Source of the DNA: Zoogloea oleivorans
GTDB taxonomy: Bacteria > Pseudomonadota > Gammaproteobacteria > Burkholderiales > Rhodocyclaceae
NCBI GenBank assembly: GCA_030157785.1
Contig: JAOAUC010000063.1
Coordinates: 1 to 32,397 of the forward strand
Length of the DNA stretch: 32,397 bases
Direction: 5' to 3'
A model generated the notes under the pieces. The model was not told the DNA's origin. It worked only from the letters and a program-made list of their open reading frames with translations, and did no database searches. Position 1 is the first letter of the stretch. Each line of letters begins with the position of its first letter. Positions 17,901 to 25,140 of the stretch are shown here, piece after piece. A program made the translations under genes and the position numbers.

Positions 17901-18117
17901 TCTTTTCGATACGGTCGGTGACCTGCTCTTCCACCTCCCGGGCCGACGCGCCCGACCATTCGGTACGCACCACCATCACCTTGAAGGTAAAGGGCGGGTC
18001 TTCCGACTGGCCGAGCTTCTGGTAGGACAGAACGCCGATCAGCGCCAGCGCGACGATCAGGTAGCGCACCAGCGGCTGGTGCCGCAGGGCCCATTCGGAC
18101 AGGTTGAAACTCTTCAC
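14986..18117 (-). CDS. RND-family (HAE-1-like) efflux transporter permease
   Basis: Inner-membrane proton-driven efflux pump of 1043 residues, the usual length. The first membrane helix is at about 15-32 (LVRYLIVALALIGVLSY), followed by a large periplasmic loop with the porter subdomains. A membrane block of helices 2-6 is at about 335-490 and includes the proton-relay pair Asp403/Asp404 in GLLVDDAIIAVEMM. The second periplasmic loop follows, then the last helices at about 865-1035. The start is GTG 18117, two bases after the adaptor stop, so it is translated together with it. Substrates cannot be told from sequence. The operon has no outer membrane gene; the TolC encoded downstream at 12510 is a candidate partner. 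Confidence 0.95.
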   Translation of the reverse strand: MKSFNLSEWALRHQPLVRYLIVALALIGVLSYQKLGQSEDPPFTFKVMVVRTEWSGASAREVEEQVTDRIEKKLQEVPFVDVLRSYSRPGESVVLFVAKDSTPTKEVPDVFYQVRKKIGDIKGTLPTGTRGPFFNDEFGDVFGNIYALTGDGFDYAKLKAESEKIRAELLRVPSVAKVELIGEQEQRIYVELSNTKLATLGLDVQTVTDALARQNAVAPGGYFETRGERIYLRPSGAYDTVEGIRETRIRAAGREFRIGDIATVARGFVEPPAPRFRFQGQDALGLGVSMAKGGDIIAMGGSLKETVARLQAQLPVGLELTEVSSQPDAVQRSVSEFIHSLAEAVIIVLVVCFFSLGLRTGLVVALSIPLVLGVTFFGMRLFDVGLHKISLGALILALGLLVDDAIIAVEMMLVKMEQGWERSRAAAFAYTSTAGPMLSGTLVTVAGFLPIATAQSSTGEYTRSIFQVNAIALLASWLAAVIVVPYLGYVLLPDPRGPKKPSWLGRRFPRLEAFKDRIGLGDPHIEGDEDAVFRTPFYNRFRALVDWCVAKRWVVIGTTLALFATAMVGFGFVQQQFFPNSTRLEVLIDLRLPEGSSLRATQAEVEKLEGILKKEAGIQNYVAYVGTGSPRFYLPLDQQLPAPNFAQLVILTDSIPAREALRERMIELFKHDFPNLRANIARLENGPPVGFPVQFRVNGPDIPTVRKLAAEVAAVMRENSNLSDVQLDWDEQSKVLRVEVDQHKARLLGLSTQDVANFLNTSTRGLTATSYREGIESIDVVLRGDAFERDKLSLVAELSIPTRAGKSVPLGQVATVSYAFEQGLVWRRNREPSITVRGQIYDSRIQAPTVTAQVEPLLAPIKAKLPAGYRIETGGAVEESAKGQSSVNAGFPIFLAVVVTVLMIQLGSFSRTTMVILTAPLGLIGVVLFLLLFNQPFGFVAMLGTIALFGMIMRNSVILVDQIEQDVEKGLSIWNAIVESAVRRLRPIALTAAAAVLAMIPLTRSAFFGPMAVAIMGGLLIATLLTLLFVPALYAAWYRVKRA

Positions 18118-18119
18118 GC

Positions 18120-19238
18120 TCAGGCTCCCGTCTTGACGGCAAGCGGCGCGGCGGCCGGCGTGGCGGGGCTCACCGGCTGCAGCAACTGGCCGGCAACGAT
18201 CTTGTGCACGCCGGCCACAGCAATGGTTTCACCCGGCTGCACGCCACCGGCGAGGAGCACCCCGTCTTCCCGGTACTGGCGCACGCTCACGGTCCGCAGC
18301 ACCGGCTTGACCAGCGCACCTTCCGCCTGCATCACCCACACGGCAGTGCCGCCCTGGTGTTCGAAGACCGCACTGGTCGGCACCAGCAAAGCGCCCGCCG
18401 CGGCTGCCGCATCGGGCAGGATCACGTTGGCGGTCATGCCCAGTTGCACCGCCGGGCCAGGGTTGAGGATGCTCACCCGCACCGCGTAGGTCCGGGTGGC
18501 AGCGTCGGCACTCGGCGCAATCTCGCGCACCTTGCCCTTCAGGGCCACGTCCGGCTGGCTCCACAGGCGAATCTCGATGTGCTCGACGGCGCGCAGTGCG
18601 GCGATGCGGCTTTCCGGCATGGCGATCAGCACTTCGCGCTCCCCGTCCCGGGCCAGCTTCATGACCACGGCGGAATCCTTCACCACCTGCCCTACCTCGG
18701 CACTCACCGCGGTGATCACCCCGGCCTGATCGGCCACGAGGCTCGTGTAGGCAGTCTGGTTGCCGGCCACCGTGGCCTGGGCACGGGCCTGCTCGACCCG
18801 TGCAGCCGCCGACGTGAAGCTCGACTCCTTGGCCTCCAGCACGCTGCGACTGACAAAGTTCTTGCCCACCAGGTCGCGGTAGCGCTCCACCTCGGCCTTG
18901 GCAAAGGCGTATTCGTTGCGGGCCGCCGCCAGCTGGGCGCGGGCCGCTTCCGCATTCAGCCCCGCATCGGCCGGGTCGAGGCGGGCCAGCACCTGGCCGG
19001 GCTTCACCACCGCCCCCACGTCCACCTTGCGCTCGACAACCTTGCCGGCAATGCGAAATGCCAGATCCGACTCATAGCGGGCGCGCACCTCGCCGGAATA
19101 CATCGCGCCGGCCGACACCGAGGCCAGGGCCAGCTTCTGCACCACCACCGGCCGCGGCGCCTCGGCGACGGGAGCCGGCTTCGAGCAGGCGACAAGCACC
19201 GCCAGGGCGACTGCACTGAGGAAAAGTTTGCGCTTCAT
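18120..19238 (-). CDS. RND efflux periplasmic adaptor (membrane fusion lipoprotein)
   Basis: Adaptor of 372 residues that joins the RND pump to an outer membrane duct. The N-terminus has a lipoprotein signal ending in LAVLVAC with Cys at 18, so the mature protein is lipid-anchored. Two lipoyl half motifs (GKVVERKVDVGAVVKPGQVL near 65-84; SLVADQAGVITAV) flank a helical hairpin. A beta-barrel and a membrane-proximal domain (LVPTSAVF...GGTAVWV; LLAGGVQPGETIAVAGVHKIVAGQ) follow. It overlaps the tetR stop by four bases (ATGA) and ends two bases before the RND start. Confidence 0.94.
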   Translation of the reverse strand: MKRKLFLSAVALAVLVACSKPAPVAEAPRPVVVQKLALASVSAGAMYSGEVRARYESDLAFRIAGKVVERKVDVGAVVKPGQVLARLDPADAGLNAEAARAQLAAARNEYAFAKAEVERYRDLVGKNFVSRSVLEAKESSFTSAAARVEQARAQATVAGNQTAYTSLVADQAGVITAVSAEVGQVVKDSAVVMKLARDGEREVLIAMPESRIAALRAVEHIEIRLWSQPDVALKGKVREIAPSADAATRTYAVRVSILNPGPAVQLGMTANVILPDAAAAAGALLVPTSAVFEHQGGTAVWVMQAEGALVKPVLRTVSVRQYREDGVLLAGGVQPGETIAVAGVHKIVAGQLLQPVSPATPAAAPLAVKTGA

Positions 19239-19897
19239 TCTTTGGGCTCCTGTCGGGGTGCGACCAGAAGGCCGCCGAAGATCATGTCGAAATAGGTGTC
19301 GAAGTAGCTATCGGATATCTGCCGCGGGCCGTCACAGCCAACAACACTGCTGGCCATGGAGTTCTTCCATACCGACAACATCAGGAGCGGAAAAAATATC
19401 AGCTGGCACAGGGGCTCGATGTCGAAGGGGCGGAACACGCCCTTGCCCACGCCGAGGTCGATGGCCCGCTTGAGCAGCGCCATCCAGCGCACGATCACCG
19501 CATCGTGGTGATAGCGCGCCACCTCCGGAAAGTTGCCGGCTTCGGCAATGATCAGCTTGCCGATCCCGCCCAGATCCGTCGAACCGACCTTGGCCCACCA
19601 GCCCAGCAGGATTTCCCGCAGCAGGCGCTCGGGATCGTCCTTGAGGGTTTCCAGCTTGGCCTCGAACTCTTCGAACAGCGGCACCACGCCCTCCTCGATC
19701 ACGGCCTTGAAAAGGGCTTCCTTGCTGTCGAAGTAGAGATACAGCGTGCCCTTCGACACCCCGGCCCGGGCCGCCACCTCATCCAGACGGGTGGCGGCGA
19801 AGCCTTTTTCGATGAACAGGGACAAGGCCGCCGCGGCAAGTTCAGCCGGACGGGCTTCCTTGCGACGCTGCCTGCGGGTGGATTCGATTTCGGTCAT
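19235..19897 (-). CDS. TetR/AcrR-family repressor of the RND operon
   Basis: Transcriptional repressor of 220 residues. The N-terminal helix-turn-helix is typical of the family (ALSLFIEKGFAATRLDEVAA, then RAGVSKGTLYLYFDSKEALF, about 24-65), and a helical ligand-binding C-terminal domain follows. ATG 19897 was taken; a TTG at 19906 is also in frame. It is the first gene of the operon and overlaps the adaptor start by four bases, so repressor and pump are made together. The palindrome at 19910-19933, 13 bases above the start, is a good operator for autoregulation, released when a pump substrate binds. Confidence 0.93.
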   Translation of the reverse strand: MTEIESTRRQRRKEARPAELAAAALSLFIEKGFAATRLDEVAARAGVSKGTLYLYFDSKEALFKAVIEEGVVPLFEEFEAKLETLKDDPERLLREILLGWWAKVGSTDLGGIGKLIIAEAGNFPEVARYHHDAVIVRWMALLKRAIDLGVGKGVFRPFDIEPLCQLIFFPLLMLSVWKNSMASSVVGCDGPRQISDSYFDTYFDMIFGGLLVAPRQEPKE

Positions 19898-19909
19898 GGC
19901 ACTCAAAAC

Positions 19910-19933
19910 TAATGACTAACTGGTCAGTTATTA
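19910..19933. promoter_or_regulatory. Probable TetR operator
   Basis: A 24-bp imperfect palindrome with 18 of 24 positions symmetric. Its core AACTG-GT-CAGTT (19918-19929) is perfect in the arms and overlaps TGAC-N6-GTCA. Its place in the divergent gap, right above tetR and about 90 bases above the small gene at 20023, fits a repressor site that may affect both directions. Confidence 0.65.
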
Positions 19934-20022
19934 ATGATGAGCGAACTTTTGCTGCGTGTAAAGGCAGTGCTGAAAGCATCCGGATGGTAGATTTGCTCCC
20001 TGGCAGAACTCAGAGGTGGCAC

Positions 20023-20271
20023 ATGAAAAAATTACTGGTCAGCATCAAGCTGGAAATGGAAGTCCCGGACGACTGGATTCTGGAGAAGACCGCCGACGGC
20101 GCGGATGTCCTCAACATGGGCAACGGCTCCTTCCTCGACATGAGCTTCGAGCCCCTCGTTACCGACGACAAGAGCGGCACCTGGACCGACAACTACGATG
20201 ACGAGTTTGCCAACCTGGTGCTGGACATGGTGCGCAGCGAAGAAACCGAGATGAAGCTGATGCTCTCGTGA
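20023..20271 (+). CDS. Small acidic protein of unknown function
   Basis: Protein of 82 residues that I do not recognise. The ATG at 20023 has AGAGGTG five bases upstream, which is why I prefer it over the longer open frame from 19912. It begins MKKLLVSIKLEMEVPDDWIL and is rich in Asp and Glu, with no signal peptide, membrane helix or Cys. The start resembles small proteins whose first strand is followed by a VPDxW turn, but I cannot name a family. It is alone, divergent from tetR and convergent with the GNAT gene. The TetR operator lies in its upstream region, so shared control with the pump is possible. Confidence 0.7.
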   Translation: MKKLLVSIKLEMEVPDDWILEKTADGADVLNMGNGSFLDMSFEPLVTDDKSGTWTDNYDDEFANLVLDMVRSEETEMKLMLS

Positions 20272-20280
20272 TGGCCCGGG

Positions 20281-20305
20281 ACGCCTGGCCTGGCGCCGGG
20301 CGTTT
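20281..20305. terminator. Weak hairpin between convergent genes
   Basis: ACGCCTGG at 20281-20288 can pair with CCGGGCGT at 20296-20303 (eight pairs, one G-U) around a 7-base loop, nine bases after the small gene's stop. It is followed only by TTAAA, so it is a weak candidate for a terminator. Confidence 0.4.
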
Positions 20306-20313
20306 AAAGGCCA

Positions 20314-20709
20314 TCAACGCGTCCGGCGGATCGTGAAGGCGTTGTCCAGCGCCGAGAAGCCCGCCTCCGGGTACCACGACATCGCTCCGGGCGCCGACAG
20401 CAGCACGATGGACACCTCCTCGCCCAGCTTGCGCTGCAAGGCCGCGACGAGTTGCGTGCCGATGCCCTGCCCCTGGAAAGCCTTGTCCACGGCGAGATCG
20501 GAGAGATAGCAGCAATAGCTGAAGTCGGTCAGCGCCCGGCAAACCCCCACCAGCCGGCTGCCCGACCAGGCGGACAGCACCACGTTCGATGCGGCAAACA
20601 TGCGTGCGATCCGCTCCGGCGCATCAATCGGGCGATTGATGCCGGACGCTTCAAATACCCGCACGATGTCCGCCACGTCGAGCGATTCACCGTCACCGTA
20701 GCGGATCAT
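20314..20709 (-). CDS. GNAT-family N-acetyltransferase
   Basis: Acetyl-CoA-dependent acetyltransferase of 131 residues. Motif A is clear: LSDLAVDKAFQGQGIGTQLV, with the QxxGxG pyrophosphate-binding loop, then the motif B region APGAMSWYPEAGFSALDNAF. ATG 20709 (MIRYGDGESL) fits the family's N-terminal strand. The frame is open further up to 20919 but would then run into the MFS gene. It follows the MFS stop by about 90 bases on the same strand. The target amine is unknown; pairing with an exporter suggests metabolite or drug handling, but this is only inference. Confidence 0.88.
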   Translation of the reverse strand: MIRYGDGESLDVADIVRVFEASGINRPIDAPERIARMFAASNVVLSAWSGSRLVGVCRALTDFSYCCYLSDLAVDKAFQGQGIGTQLVAALQRKLGEEVSIVLLSAPGAMSWYPEAGFSALDNAFTIRRTR

Positions 20710-20800
20710 GGAACGCGGACCCGCGACGTGTGAGGGATCGACACCGGGTTCATCAGGGTTGGCATGCAAAGCTCCGGAATGTTCAAGAAACAGGCTGCAG

Positions 20801-22006
20801 TCAGCGAGCAGCCGGGTGTCTGAGCAGCGGCAGAATGCCCAGCAAGGCCAGGGCCGCAAACGCCGCACCGGCCAGAAAGGTGGTCTGCGCACCAAAGGCA
20901 TCCCACAAACCACCGGCAATCACGCTCGCCGCCAGCAGCGCAAGACCGCCAACCAGATTGAACACGCCGAAAGCGGTGCCGCGCAAGGATGCCGGCGCCA
21001 CCTCAGCAACCAATGTGGCCAGCAGCCCCTGGGTCATGCCCATATGCAGCCCCCATAGAATCACGCCAAGGGCCAGGCCAGGCACGCCCCCGACCAGCGC
21101 CAGGGCCAGATCCGCCACCACCAGCACGGCAAAGCCCGCAGCCAGCAACGTGCCCCGGTGGCACCGGTCGGCAAGCACGCCCACCGGGTAGGACGAGGCG
21201 GAATACACCAGGTTCATCAGTACCAGCACAGCCGGGATCAGCATCAGGGCCACACCGGTCTCCTGCGCCCGCAGCACCAGAAACGCCTCGCTGAAGCGCG
21301 CCAGGGTAAAAACTGCCGAGATACCGACGATGGCCCAGTAAACCGGCGGCAGGCGCGATAACTCGGCCCGCGACAAGGGTACTCGCGGCGCGCCGGCGCC
21401 ATCCGCGTCAGGTGCGTCATGTACTGCGAAGACAATCAGCGCCACGGCGCCGAAGGCCGGCACCACAGCCACCCAGAACACCAGCGGAATATTGTTGGCG
21501 CTCAGCGCCATCAGGCCGATGGCCAGCAGCGGGCCGAGAAAAGCCCCCGCCGTGTCGAGGGACTGGCGCAAACCAAAGGACGCCCCGCGCAGCCCGGGAG
21601 GAGCCAGATCGGCGATCAGCGCATCGCGGGGAGCGCCGCGGATGCCCTTGCCGATGCGATCGACAAAGCGCGCTGCCACCACCCAACCCACCGTCTCGGC
21701 CAAGGGAAAGACAGGCTTGGTGAAGGCTGCCAGCCCGTAGCCAATGGCCGCCAGCAGCTTGCGCCGCCCCAGCCAGTCGGACAGGGCGCCGGAGAACACC
21801 TTGGTGATCGCCGCGGTCGCCTCGGCAATGCCTTCGATAAAGCCCACCGTCAGCATCGAGGTGCCCATCACCGTCACCAGATAAACCGGCAACAGCGCGT
21901 GAATCATCTCCGACGAGATGTCCATCAGCATCGAAACAAAACCCAGCGCCCAGATGCCGCGCGGTATGCGGCCGAGGGTCGAGGTAGTCTGGCTCTCCCC
22001 ATCCAT
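20801..22006 (-). CDS. MFS transporter
   Basis: Major facilitator protein of 401 residues with twelve predicted membrane segments. The loop 2-3 signature is present as GALSDWLGRRKLL near 70-82, after a first helix containing ALGFVSMLMDISSEMIHALL. The second half has GVLADRCHRGTLLAAG, the matching loop 8-9 motif. ATG 22006 was taken because the helix starts soon after it; the frame is open up to 22090, directly after the upstream gene's stop, so an earlier start (22069) cannot be excluded. It is probably an exporter. It lies in a leftward cluster with a secreted protein and a GNAT enzyme, divergent from a MocR-type regulator that may control it. Confidence 0.9.
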   Translation of the reverse strand: MDGESQTTSTLGRIPRGIWALGFVSMLMDISSEMIHALLPVYLVTVMGTSMLTVGFIEGIAEATAAITKVFSGALSDWLGRRKLLAAIGYGLAAFTKPVFPLAETVGWVVAARFVDRIGKGIRGAPRDALIADLAPPGLRGASFGLRQSLDTAGAFLGPLLAIGLMALSANNIPLVFWVAVVPAFGAVALIVFAVHDAPDADGAGAPRVPLSRAELSRLPPVYWAIVGISAVFTLARFSEAFLVLRAQETGVALMLIPAVLVLMNLVYSASSYPVGVLADRCHRGTLLAAGFAVLVVADLALALVGGVPGLALGVILWGLHMGMTQGLLATLVAEVAPASLRGTAFGVFNLVGGLALLAASVIAGGLWDAFGAQTTFLAGAAFAALALLGILPLLRHPAAR

Positions 22007-22090
22007 GCGCTTCTTCACCGGAATGAGATCAAGCCGATACTGTGGACCAAGTCCGGGCCCTGCGTCCATCAGGCCGGGCCACGCTGGCAC

Positions 22091-22552
22091 TCAGCGCATC
22101 GTCACCCGCGCCCCGGCGGGCACCAGCACGGCGGCACCGACCTGCGCCTCGTAGGGCCGGGCGGCGCTCCACGCTTCCAGCTGCCCGGCCCTGTTCGTCT
22201 CCAGACGCTCAAGACGCACGCCCTCCGGCGCCGCCCAGTGCCCCAGCAGATGACCGTTGAAGCCGTCATGAACGTCCAGCCCGGAGTCGGCCAGCACCCA
22301 CACCCGGCGGCTCGCCCGCTGCACATGCACGGCCAACACCGTGCCGCGACGGGCGTTGCGCAAACTTGCCAGCGGTGTGACGCCGCGGCTAACGTCGAGC
22401 ACCTGTACGACACCACTGCCCGGTGCCGCGAGCAGCACCCACTTCAGATCCGCAGCATAGAACTCCACACCTCCCGTGCCGGCCGCGGCCACCGGCACAG
22501 CAAACAGCGCCGCAGCAAACACGCAAAGCAAGCTGGCAACAAGGCGGGGCAT
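22091..22552 (-). CDS. Secreted protein resembling a beta-propeller fragment
   Basis: Protein of 153 residues with a clear signal peptide (about 1-24, FAAALFAVPVAAAG). The mature part has short strand-turn repeats such as FYAADLKWVLLAAPGSGVVQVLDV and RRVWVLADSGLDVHDGFNGHLL, which recall YVTN/WD-type propeller blades but are too few for a whole propeller. It may be a small periplasmic binding or chaperone part, but no family is certain. It is the first gene of the leftward cluster, closely followed by the MFS gene, and 154 bases from the divergent MocR regulator. Confidence 0.7.
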   Translation of the reverse strand: MPRLVASLLCVFAAALFAVPVAAAGTGGVEFYAADLKWVLLAAPGSGVVQVLDVSRGVTPLASLRNARRGTVLAVHVQRASRRVWVLADSGLDVHDGFNGHLLGHWAAPEGVRLERLETNRAGQLEAWSAARPYEAQVGAAVLVPAGARVTMR

Positions 22553-22596
22553 GGCAGGACTCCTTCATGAACAGCATCGACGGAACCTGACAATAA

Positions 22597-22641
22597 CGGA
22601 CAATTCTGCAGCACCACAGATACACTATCCGGACAAACTGC
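22597..22641. promoter_or_regulatory. Direct repeats in the MocR promoter region, candidate regulator sites
   Basis: CGGACAA-tt-CTGC at 22597-22609 is repeated as CGGACAA-a-CTGC at 22630-22641. The starts are 33 bp apart, about three helical turns, in the 154-bp gap between the divergent genes. MocR-family proteins such as GabR and TauR are known to bind paired direct repeats on one face of the helix, so this is a good candidate site. Confidence 0.55.
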
Positions 22642-22706
22642 CATCCCGTACCGGCCACCGCAGCCCCTCCGGCCCGGTCGCCCGACCGATACACCGGAGC
22701 CGCTCC

Positions 22707-24134
22707 ATGCTGCACATCGTCCTCTCCGCTGACAACGCCACCCCGCTGGTGGACCAGATCGTCAGCGCCATCCGCACCCGCATCGACGACCGCGTCCTGC
22801 GCCCCGGCGCGCGCCTGCCGCCGATTCGCCAGTTCGCCGAACAATACGGCGTGTCGCGCTTCACCGTCGTCGAGGCCTACGACCGGCTGGTCGCCCTGGG
22901 TCATCTGCAATCCCGCCGGGGTTCCGGCTTCTATGTGGCAAGCCGGCCCGTGCCCGCTGGCGCAGCGCGTTCGGGCGAAACCATTGAACGGGCCATCGAC
23001 GCCGCCTGGCTGATGCGCGAAATGGCCCTCGACCGCCCCGCACGCATCCTCGCCGGCGCCGGCAGCCTGCCCGCCAGCTGGCTCGACGAAGCCGGCGTGC
23101 TGCGCGCCCTGCGCAGCCTGTCGCGGCGTAGCGACGTGCGCCCGGTGAGCTACGGCAGCGCCCAGGGCTACGCCCCCCTGCGCGCCCAGTTGCAGGTGCG
23201 CCTGGCGGAAATCGGCATCGGTGCCACGCCGGAGCAGATCGTCCTCACCTACGGCGTGCATCAGGCGCTGGACATCATCTGCCGCTACTTCCTCAAGCCC
23301 GGCGACTGCGTGCTGGTGGACGACCCGGGCTATTGGAACCTGTTCGGCAACCTGCGCCTCTACGGTGTTGCCCTGCTCGGCGTGCCGCGCACCCCGGACG
23401 GGCCGGATGTGCAGGCCCTCGAAGCGCTCCTCGCCGAGCACCAGCCCAAGCTTTTCTTCACCCACTCGGTGCTGCACAACCCCACCGGCTGCAACCTCTC
23501 GCCGGCCACCGCCTTCCGCATCCTGCAACTGGCCGAGAAGCACGACTTCATGGTGGTCGAGGACGACATCTATGGCGACATCGCCCCCGATGCCGCCACC
23601 CGCATGGCCAGTCTCGATCAGTTGTCTCGGGTGATCTACACGGCCAGTTTCTCCAAGACCATCTCCGGCAACCTGCGGGTCGGCTTCCTGGCTTGCCGGC
23701 CGGATCTGGCGCATTTATTCACCGACGTGAAGATCGTCTCGATGATGTCGTCCGCCGAGCTTTCCGAACAACTGGTCCATCAGCTCCTCACCGACGGCCA
23801 CTACCGCAAGCTCCTCGACCGCCTCAAGGGCCGCCTCTCGGAGGCCACCGGACAGGCCCTGCGCATGCTCGAACGGGTCGGCCTCAAACCCGAGCCCGAA
23901 CCCCGCGGCGGGCCCTTCGTGTGGGCCCGGGTGCCCGGCCTCACCGACACCGCCGGACTCGCCCGCCAGGCGGCGCGAGAGGACATCCTGCTCGCCCCGG
24001 GCAACGTTTTCCGGCCCCAGAACCAGCCCTCCGGCTTCCTGCGCTTCAACGTCGGCTTCTGCACCCATGAGCGCCTCGAGCGCTTCCTTGCCGAGCGGCC
24101 GGCCCCCCATACCCATACCGGTTTCCCGCCATAG
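22707..24134 (+). CDS. MocR-type regulator (GntR helix-turn-helix fused to aminotransferase-like domain)
   Basis: Transcription factor of 475 residues. A GntR-type winged helix covers about 5-75 (PLVDQIVSAIRTRIDDRVLRPG, RLPPIRQFAEQYGVSRFTVV, LQSRRGSGFYV). A fold-type I aminotransferase domain follows from about 110, with Lys317 in SFSKTISGNLRVGF as the expected pyridoxal phosphate lysine, plus HNPTGCNLSP and DDIYGDIAP. ATG 22707 has GGAG eight bases upstream; the open frame upstream to 22476 was dropped, as it would overlap the divergent gene and precede the helix-turn-helix. Effectors of this family are PLP with amino acids or amines. Likely targets are its own promoter and the divergent secreted protein-MFS-GNAT cluster. 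Confidence 0.93.
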   Translation: MLHIVLSADNATPLVDQIVSAIRTRIDDRVLRPGARLPPIRQFAEQYGVSRFTVVEAYDRLVALGHLQSRRGSGFYVASRPVPAGAARSGETIERAIDAAWLMREMALDRPARILAGAGSLPASWLDEAGVLRALRSLSRRSDVRPVSYGSAQGYAPLRAQLQVRLAEIGIGATPEQIVLTYGVHQALDIICRYFLKPGDCVLVDDPGYWNLFGNLRLYGVALLGVPRTPDGPDVQALEALLAEHQPKLFFTHSVLHNPTGCNLSPATAFRILQLAEKHDFMVVEDDIYGDIAPDAATRMASLDQLSRVIYTASFSKTISGNLRVGFLACRPDLAHLFTDVKIVSMMSSAELSEQLVHQLLTDGHYRKLLDRLKGRLSEATGQALRMLERVGLKPEPEPRGGPFVWARVPGLTDTAGLARQAAREDILLAPGNVFRPQNQPSGFLRFNVGFCTHERLERFLAERPAPHTHTGFPP

Positions 24135-24135
24135 C

Positions 24136-24161
24136 TCCGGCATAAAGATTCCGGCATAAAG
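24136..24161. repeat. Perfect 12-bp direct repeat upstream of the solute-binding protein gene
   Basis: TCCGGCATAAAG occurs at 24136-24147 and again at 24150-24161, a period of 14 bases. It sits just after the MocR stop and about 60-90 bases before the solute-binding protein start. It could be a regulator site for the sensory operon or a small duplication. Confidence 0.55.
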
Positions 24162-24222
24162 CCCGTTAAGAGCAGAATCAGGCCGTGCGTCGGCCCGCCC
24201 CCTCCAGCCACAGGGAAAGAAC

Positions 24223-25131
24223 ATGCCGAAATCCTTCTTCAGCCGCTCCCGCTGGCGTTGCATCCTGTCGCTGGCCCTGCTGCTTTTCGTGCCCGGCGCC
24301 TTCGCCGACGACCTCAAGGAAATCCGCGAACGCGGCGTCCTGCGCCATCTGGGCGTGCCCTACGCCAATTTCATCACCGGCAGCGGCGACGGCCTCGACG
24401 TGGAGATCGTCCAGCTCTTCGCCCGCCACATCGGCGTGCGCTACGAATATGTTCCCAGCACCTGGCCCAACCTCATCAGCGATCTGACCGGCAAGACCAT
24501 CGAGTACAAGCCCACGCCCCGCGAAACCGCCAGCCGCCCGGTACGCGGCGACATCATCGCCAGCGGCCTCACCGTGCTGCCGATCCGCAAGAAGTTCATC
24601 GACTACTCCGACCCGACCTTCCCGTCCGCCGTCTGGCTGCTCGCCCGCCCCCAGTCCGCGGCCCAACCCATCAAGCCGACCGGCAATCGCAACCAGGACA
24701 TCAAGGCCACCAAGGCAATGATGAAGCACGGTTCCACCTTCGTGATGGACAACGTCTGCCTCGACCCCAAGCTCTACGACCTCGAGGGCAAGGGCTTTCA
24801 GCTCAAGCGCTTCACCGGGAGCCTCTCCGTTAACGACATCGTTCCTGCAGTCGTCAAGGGTGAGGCCGACATGACCCTGCTCGACGTGCCCGACATCATG
24901 ATCGCCGTCGAAAAATGGCCTGGCCAGTTCAAGATCATCGGGCCGATTTCCGACGAGCAGCGCATGGCCGCCGCCTTCCGCAAGGATTCCCCCGAACTGC
25001 GTGAAGCCTTCAACCGCTTCCTCGCCGGCATCAAGGCCGACGGCACCTACATGAAACTGATCAAGAAATACTTCCGGGTCGCCCCGCGCTACCTGCCCGG
25101 CTTCTTCCAGGACATTCCGGCCAAGGACTGA
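24223..25131 (+). CDS. Periplasmic solute-binding protein (SBP_bac_3-like), probable sensory partner
   Basis: Periplasmic protein of 302 residues. The signal peptide runs to about 28 (ILSLALLLFVPGAFA, then DDLKEI). The start of the mature part, LKEIRERGVLRHLGVPYANF, and the later GLTVLPIRKKFIDYSDPTFP are typical of amino-acid-type binding proteins with a Venus flytrap fold. ATG 24223 has GGAAAG upstream. No permease or ATPase gene is nearby. Instead the stop lies nine bases before a hybrid histidine kinase, so the protein probably binds a ligand and signals to that kinase, as the fused flytrap domains of BvgS do. The ligand cannot be told. Confidence 0.9.
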   Translation: MPKSFFSRSRWRCILSLALLLFVPGAFADDLKEIRERGVLRHLGVPYANFITGSGDGLDVEIVQLFARHIGVRYEYVPSTWPNLISDLTGKTIEYKPTPRETASRPVRGDIIASGLTVLPIRKKFIDYSDPTFPSAVWLLARPQSAAQPIKPTGNRNQDIKATKAMMKHGSTFVMDNVCLDPKLYDLEGKGFQLKRFTGSLSVNDIVPAVVKGEADMTLLDVPDIMIAVEKWPGQFKIIGPISDEQRMAAAFRKDSPELREAFNRFLAGIKADGTYMKLIKKYFRVAPRYLPGFFQDIPAKD

Positions 25132-25140
25132 ACCCCGAGC

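Noticed and set aside
14911..18489. Long plus-strand frames (14911-16332 and 16546-18489) opposite the RND gene
   Set aside because: Antisense shadows rich in His, Arg and Gln, with no ribosome-binding site, while the minus strand encodes a full RND pump.
22476..22706. A 77-residue N-terminal extension of the MocR regulator
   Set aside because: It would overlap the divergent secreted-protein gene and the repeat sites, and the GntR domain begins right after ATG 22707, which has its own ribosome-binding site.
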